A program made the position numbers and the translations under genes. 64,000 nt of DNA from Deltaproteobacteria bacterium (GTDB lineage Bacteria > Desulfobacterota > GWC2-55-46): positions 25,853-89,852 of the forward strand of contig JACRCL010000002.1 of the NCBI GenBank assembly GCA_016219015.1, in the 5' to 3' direction. Under the pieces are notes generated by a model. The model was not told the DNA's origin and ran no database searches. It was given only the letters and a program-made list of their open reading frames with translations. Every line of letters starts with the position of its first letter. Within the stretch, counting starts at the first letter, position 1. Shown here one piece after another: positions 59,909 through 64,000 of this stretch.

Positions 59909-59975
59909 AGGATTTACCCGTAAGTATTTCTTCTGAACAGTCCCTTAAAAAAGACTGCCAAGCTCCTATAAACTA

Positions 59976-59984
59976 ATTATAACA
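59976..59984 (-). promoter_or_regulatory. extended -10 promoter candidate of the comA-tkt operon
   Basis: TGTTATAAT on the minus strand (TGn plus TATAAT), about 70 bases before the comA ATG; the -35 is weak. Confidence 0.4.
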
Positions 59985-60070
59985 GGTAATCCCGGACAGT
60001 TGCGCTGCCCTTGCCGTTGTAATCAAAATCACATTAATTGCGGCGTTTTAGTTCTATATTGGGGCAATCG

Positions 60071-60090
60071 AGCCGGGGGTACAGCCGGCT
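60071..60090 (+). other. leader hairpin of the membrane cytochrome gene
   Basis: Stem AGCCGG/CCGGCT with loop GGGTACAG, extendable by GGC/GCC across a 5-base bulge, ending 10 bases before the ribosome site. It could limit access to the start. Confidence 0.35.
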
Positions 60091-60114
60091 GCCTTTACGG
60101 AGGTGAGGGGACAA

Positions 60115-61176
60115 ATGGAGGAAAGGGCTCAGGCGATAGCGGGTTCGAATGTTGCTGTGCGGGTTGCGAAGACCGAGGCCGTTCAAAGGGCGAAGACGAA
60201 GAAAAGGCTCTCGTTCGAATGGTTCCTCGTCGTAACGGTGCTCATCGTGGCGGCAGTCGGCGCGTACGAGAGTTTTACCGAGGTGTTCTTCCCGGGCTTC
60301 AGCGTATTGAGCCGCCTTCACAGGCTCGGGTATCTTAAGCAGTACCCCATCACATACGAGCCGAGCAAGGGGATATGGCACCCGATAGGCTGGATAGGCT
60401 CCGGCATGATGGGCGTGATGATGCTCTACAGCCTTCGTAAGAGGATATCGGCCCTCGGCTCGTTCGGGTCGATGCGCCACTGGCTCTCCGCCCATATGTT
60501 CCTCGGCATAATGGGCCCGCTCCTCGTCACGCTCCATACAACGTTCAAGTTCCACGGCCTCATAGCGACGAGCTTCTGGTGCATGACGGTCACGATGGTC
60601 TTCGGTATCCTCGGCAGATATATCTATGTGCAGATACCGAGGTCGATTACGGGCGCCGAGCTCGGAGTAAAGGAGATAGAGAAATCCGTCGAGGACCTCG
60701 ACGGCGAGCTCGGCAGGTACCTGAGCCTCGCCAATATCTCGAACCTCTTAGGCGAGCTCGGGATAAGGGACACCGGCAGGATCATGGCCAACATAAACAG
60801 GGACGCCGCCTACCTCAACAAGGGGCACATCACCGGGTTCCTGAAGGAGATAGGCGCGCCTGAGGAGAGACAGGCCGGCGGCAACCCTCTGAAGGCCCTT
60901 TTCTTCATGATGTGGACGGACGCCGGTAATTATTTCAAGACCTACCACATAAACCGGATACTCAAGACCCGCTACTCCTTAAGCCGCGCCTCCAGGGAAG
61001 AGATAATAGCCCTCCTCAAGAAAAAGGCGGCTTTGATAAGGCGGAGGAACCTCCTGTCCACGTCGCAGAGGCTCCTCCACCACTGGCATGTCCTCCACGT
61101 CCCGCTCGCGATAGTGATGTTCCTTATAATGTTCATCCACATCATCGTCTATTACGTCTTCAGGGCCGGATTTTAG
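60115..61176 (+). CDS. membrane b-type-cytochrome-like protein
   Basis: A 353-aa inner-membrane protein with about five helices: 33-50, 85-105, 118-140, 148-168 and 325-346. Histidines sit where heme ligands would be: MRHWLSAHMFLGIMGPLLVT, LHTTFKFHG, and RLLHHWHVLHVPLAIVMFLI. A cytoplasmic charged helix region of about 150 residues separates helices 4 and 5. The layout resembles cytochrome b561/ferric-reductase-like quinol oxidases. Next to a giant multiheme cytochrome 58 bases downstream, it probably passes quinol electrons to it. Start: ATG 60115 with GAGGGG, rather than GTG 60103. Assignment of hemes is inference. Confidence 0.7.
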   Translation: MEERAQAIAGSNVAVRVAKTEAVQRAKTKKRLSFEWFLVVTVLIVAAVGAYESFTEVFFPGFSVLSRLHRLGYLKQYPITYEPSKGIWHPIGWIGSGMMGVMMLYSLRKRISALGSFGSMRHWLSAHMFLGIMGPLLVTLHTTFKFHGLIATSFWCMTVTMVFGILGRYIYVQIPRSITGAELGVKEIEKSVEDLDGELGRYLSLANISNLLGELGIRDTGRIMANINRDAAYLNKGHITGFLKEIGAPEERQAGGNPLKALFFMMWTDAGNYFKTYHINRILKTRYSLSRASREEIIALLKKKAALIRRRNLLSTSQRLLHHWHVLHVPLAIVMFLIMFIHIIVYYVFRAGF

Positions 61177-61234
61177 AAGTGCGGGCCAGCGTTTTTTCCG
61201 CCCGCGCGTTTCCGCCTGACCTCCGGGGAGAAGA

Positions 61235-64000
61235 TTGAAAAAAACGGTTTTTCTCATATTGCTTTTTCTGCTCGCGCTCTCCGCGCCTTCGATAGCCGAG
61301 GACGGTGTCGACTCCCTCATAAGCCCCGGGGACCTCGCGAAGTCCCACGCCAAGTACGAGGGCCTGAAGAACTGCACCCAATGCCACAGCCTCGGCAAGG
61401 GCGTGCCTGACTCCAAATGCCTCGACTGCCACGACAAGCTCGCCGCGCGGATAAGGAACAAGGAAGGCGTCCACTCCAGATACACCGACAAATGCGTCAA
61501 GTGCCACGGCGACCACAAGGGCCGCAGGTACAAGATGATAACCATAGACAAGGAGAAGTTCGACCACAACAGGACCGAGTACGAGCTAAAGGACAAGCAC
61601 GCCACGACGCCCTGCGACAAGTGCCACAAGAAGGAGGGCATCTGGTCGGGGTTGAAGAAGGAGTGCCTGTCATGCCATGACGACGAGCACAAAAAGCAGC
61701 TCGACGCGGACTGCTTCCGCTGCCATACATTCAAGGGCTGGAAGGACGTGCAGAAGTTCGACCACAAGAAAGGCTCCAGCTACGACTTGACCGGCAGGCA
61801 CAGGGACGTCAAGTGCGAAAAATGCCATCAGAACGGTAAGTACAAGCCGCTGAGCTTTAAATTCTGCCTCGACTGCCACAGGGACCCGCACAAAAAGCAG
61901 TTCAAGGACAAGGCCTGCGAGGCGTGCCATATCACCAAGGACTGGAAGGAGACATTCTTCGACCATAACTCGCCCGAGTACAAGGGCTACAGGCTCGAAG
62001 GCAAGCACAGGGCAGTAGCCTGCGACAAGTGCCATGTGGACAAGAGGTACAAGCCGCTTGACCACAAGGAATGCCTCGACTGCCACAAGGACCCGCACAA
62101 AAAGCAGTTCAAGGACAAGACATGCGAGTCCTGCCATACGGTTGCCGGTTGGAAGAAGACCTCGTTCGACCATAACGCCCCCGATTACAAGGGCTACAGG
62201 CTCGAGGGGAAACACAGGGACACCCCTTGCGAGAAGTGTCACACGCAGGGCCGCTTCAAGGGCATCGAGTCGAAAAAATGCCTCGACTGCCACAAGGACG
62301 AGCACAAGGGGCAGTTCAAGGACAAGACATGCGAGTCCTGCCACACGGTGGCCGGGTGGAAGAAGACCTCGTTCGACCACAACTCGCCCCAGTACAAGGG
62401 CTACAGGCTCGAGGGGAAGCACAAAGGCGCACCTTGCGCCAAGTGCCACTTAAACGGCGTTTACAAGCCGCTTAAGTACAAGGCCTGCCTCGACTGCCAC
62501 AAGGACAAGCACAACGGGCAGTTCAAGGAAAAGGTCTGCGAGACCTGCCACGTCACGAACGGCTGGAAGTCGCTTATCTTCGACCACAACGCCCCGCAGT
62601 ACAGTTCTTACCGGCTCGACGGCAAGCACACGAAGACGCTTTGCGACAAGTGCCACGTGAACGGGAAGTACAAACCGCTTCCGGCGGCCTGCCTTAACTG
62701 CCACGAAAAGGACGACACGCACAAGAACGAGCTCGGGGGCGTCTGCAAGAAGTGCCATACGACGGAGACCTGGAAAAAGGCCACGCTCCAGCATAACCTC
62801 CAGACGCGCTTCCCGCTCATCGGCAGGCACAAGGACACGCCTTGCGACAAGTGCCACCAGAACAAGAAGTACAAGACAAAGGCCGAGAGGTGCGTCGACT
62901 GCCACAAGGACGTCCATAAGGGCAGGTTCAAGGAGGAGTGCGGCTCATGCCATACTCAGTCCAACTGGCAGCCGAGGAAGTACGACCACGCCAAGAGGAC
63001 CGGCTTCGAGCTCGCGGGGGCGCATAACGACATACTCTGCGCAAACTGCCACAAGGTCAAGGACGATTACAAGAGGGTATACAGGCTCTGCAACCAGTGC
63101 CACGTCGACCCGCACCTGAACCAGTTCGGCGGCTCTGACTGCTCCAAGTGCCACAACCAGAGCTCATGGAACCCGATGAAGTTCAGCCACAGCTCGACGG
63201 GCTTCCCGGTCATGGGCAGCCACCGCGCCACGGACTGCCTCGACTGCCATAAGAACAGGGCATACCGGAACACGCCGACCATATGCTACAACTGCCACCT
63301 GACGACCTTTACGGCTGCGCCCAGCCATGTCTCCAAGGGGTTCAGCCAGGACTGCACCCAGTGCCACGACTCGACCTCGCTGTCGTGGACGTTCAAGCAT
63401 AAGCCAGTAAGCTCAGGGTGTTCGAGCTGCCATATGGCTGAAAGGCCGACGTCGCACGTGAACGACCCGTCGTCGCACCCCACCACCTGCGAGACCTGCC
63501 ATACCTCGACGTCCTCATGGACGACCGGCAAGCATACCACCGCCACCACCGGCTGTTCGAGCTGCCATATGAACACGAGGCCGGTAAGCCACGTGAACGA
63601 CACTGTGAGGTATCCGACCACGTGCGAGAACTGCCATAAGTACCCGACATGGACGTTTACCCACGTCGCGGCCTCTTCCGGCTGTTCGAGCTGCCATTTG
63701 AACCAAAGGCCGAGCTCCCACAGCTCGGACCCGACGAGGTATCCGACCGTCTGCGAGAGCTGCCATAAGTCGACTTCCACATGGACATCGCACACGCACC
63801 CCGTGGCGACCACCGGGTGCTCGAGCTGCCACCTTACGTACAGCACGCCTGCGAGGCCCGCGGACCACACGACCAACAACTGGACGGTATGCGAGAGCTG
63901 CCACAAGTCAACCTCCACGTGGACATACACACATGTAAGCGTTACAACGGGTTGTTCGACCTGCCACATGACGAGCAGTTACCCGGCCAAGCCCGCCAAC
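61235..64000 (+). CDS. giant multiheme c-type cytochrome, 3' end beyond the window
   Basis: At least 922 codons, still open at the right edge. A signal peptide (KKTVFLILLFLLALSAPSIA) exports it. I count 39 CXXCH motifs. From about 61,860 to 62,690 a 69-residue unit repeats at exact 207-base intervals, each with three CXXCH (CLDCH, CESCH, CEKCH) and a FDHN-x-P-x-YKGYRLEGKH strand. From 63,400 a different Ser/Thr-rich 43-45-residue unit with two CXXCH (CSSCH, CESCH) takes over. Such proteins carry electrons across the periplasm or cell surface to metals or other acceptors. The start is TTG with GGGGAG before it. Each motif's heme occupancy is assumed. Confidence 0.88.
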   Translation, partial: MKKTVFLILLFLLALSAPSIAEDGVDSLISPGDLAKSHAKYEGLKNCTQCHSLGKGVPDSKCLDCHDKLAARIRNKEGVHSRYTDKCVKCHGDHKGRRYKMITIDKEKFDHNRTEYELKDKHATTPCDKCHKKEGIWSGLKKECLSCHDDEHKKQLDADCFRCHTFKGWKDVQKFDHKKGSSYDLTGRHRDVKCEKCHQNGKYKPLSFKFCLDCHRDPHKKQFKDKACEACHITKDWKETFFDHNSPEYKGYRLEGKHRAVACDKCHVDKRYKPLDHKECLDCHKDPHKKQFKDKTCESCHTVAGWKKTSFDHNAPDYKGYRLEGKHRDTPCEKCHTQGRFKGIESKKCLDCHKDEHKGQFKDKTCESCHTVAGWKKTSFDHNSPQYKGYRLEGKHKGAPCAKCHLNGVYKPLKYKACLDCHKDKHNGQFKEKVCETCHVTNGWKSLIFDHNAPQYSSYRLDGKHTKTLCDKCHVNGKYKPLPAACLNCHEKDDTHKNELGGVCKKCHTTETWKKATLQHNLQTRFPLIGRHKDTPCDKCHQNKKYKTKAERCVDCHKDVHKGRFKEECGSCHTQSNWQPRKYDHAKRTGFELAGAHNDILCANCHKVKDDYKRVYRLCNQCHVDPHLNQFGGSDCSKCHNQSSWNPMKFSHSSTGFPVMGSHRATDCLDCHKNRAYRNTPTICYNCHLTTFTAAPSHVSKGFSQDCTQCHDSTSLSWTFKHKPVSSGCSSCHMAERPTSHVNDPSSHPTTCETCHTSTSSWTTGKHTTATTGCSSCHMNTRPVSHVNDTVRYPTTCENCHKYPTWTFTHVAASSGCSSCHLNQRPSSHSSDPTRYPTVCESCHKSTSTWTSHTHPVATTGCSSCHLTYSTPARPADHTTNNWTVCESCHKSTSTWTYTHVSVTTGCSTCHMTSSYPAKPAN

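Noticed and set aside
59990..60114. GEMM (cyclic di-GMP) riboswitch before the cytochrome genes
   Set aside because: GEMM aptamers are common before multiheme cytochromes, but the conserved ACGCA..GCAAA and tetraloop/receptor pieces are absent; only a simple hairpin is present.
1..64000. CRISPR array
   Set aside because: The many repeats are dispersed palindromic elements at irregular distances, not short direct repeats with regular spacers, and no cas gene is present.

Overview
The window reads as chromosomal DNA of a free-living, high-GC, Gram-negative bacterium with respiratory, probably anaerobic, capacity. The signs are TonB, an Slp-type outer-membrane lipoprotein, TatA, a split glycine decarboxylase, a sigma-54 activator, an RpoS-like sigma factor and a giant multiheme c-type cytochrome. 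This mix, together with AGG/ATA-rich codon use, suggests a deltaproteobacterial (Desulfobacterota) or Nitrospirota-like lineage. That placement is an inference from gene content; there is no rRNA gene to check it. I found no tRNA, rRNA, CRISPR array, IS transposase or prophage.

Layout. 1-5,000: 5' end of folD, a coiled-coil protein, a KefB-type antiporter, a zinc-ribbon protein and a small island of visibly lower GC (XRE regulator, HARE-HTH/nuclease-like protein, 66-aa protein). 5,000-14,800: dgt, slp, queC with a 45-aa partner, an APH-like/P-loop kinase, hpt, a DUF3426-type protein, tatA and tonB. 14,800-19,300: a complete glycine-cleavage operon gcvT-H-PA-PB. 19,470-23,000: a Clp1/Grc3-like kinase overlapping an Nramp transporter, then a di-heme lipoprotein. 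23,300-26,900: a short-chain acyl-CoA operon (crotonase, thiolase, MBL hydrolase, 3-hydroxyacyl-CoA dehydrogenase). 27,100-41,000: pyk, dienelactone hydrolase, quinone reductase, glucan phosphorylase, lytic transglycosylase, HD-GYP protein, M48 protease and a TMTC-like glycosyltransferase. 41,100-45,200: a trehalose operon carrying both TreT and OtsA/OtsB. 45,480-50,960: a regulatory block in which a CHASE histidine kinase, a receiver and an NtrC-type activator lie upstream of a near-perfect sigma-54 promoter that should drive a receiver, an RpoS-like sigma factor and a small Cys-rich protein. 51,490-59,900: an EamA transporter with a His-rich tail, a pteridine cluster (PCD, FolM-like, FolB), an FAD reductase, and a pentose-phosphate run (tal with a frameshift, rpiB, tkt) headed by a ComA-family phosphosulfolactate synthase. 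60,100-64,000: a membrane b-type-cytochrome-like protein followed by a multiheme cytochrome with at least 39 CXXCH motifs, cut by the window edge.

Two global features stand out. The intergenic regions are filled with several families of short palindromic dispersed elements (named A to H here), including one element inserted inside another. Several genes (folD, slp, queC, pyk and perhaps the M48 protease and the XRE regulator) have a promoter -10 box only 6-9 bases before the start codon and no Shine-Dalgarno, so they are probably translated from leaderless mRNAs.
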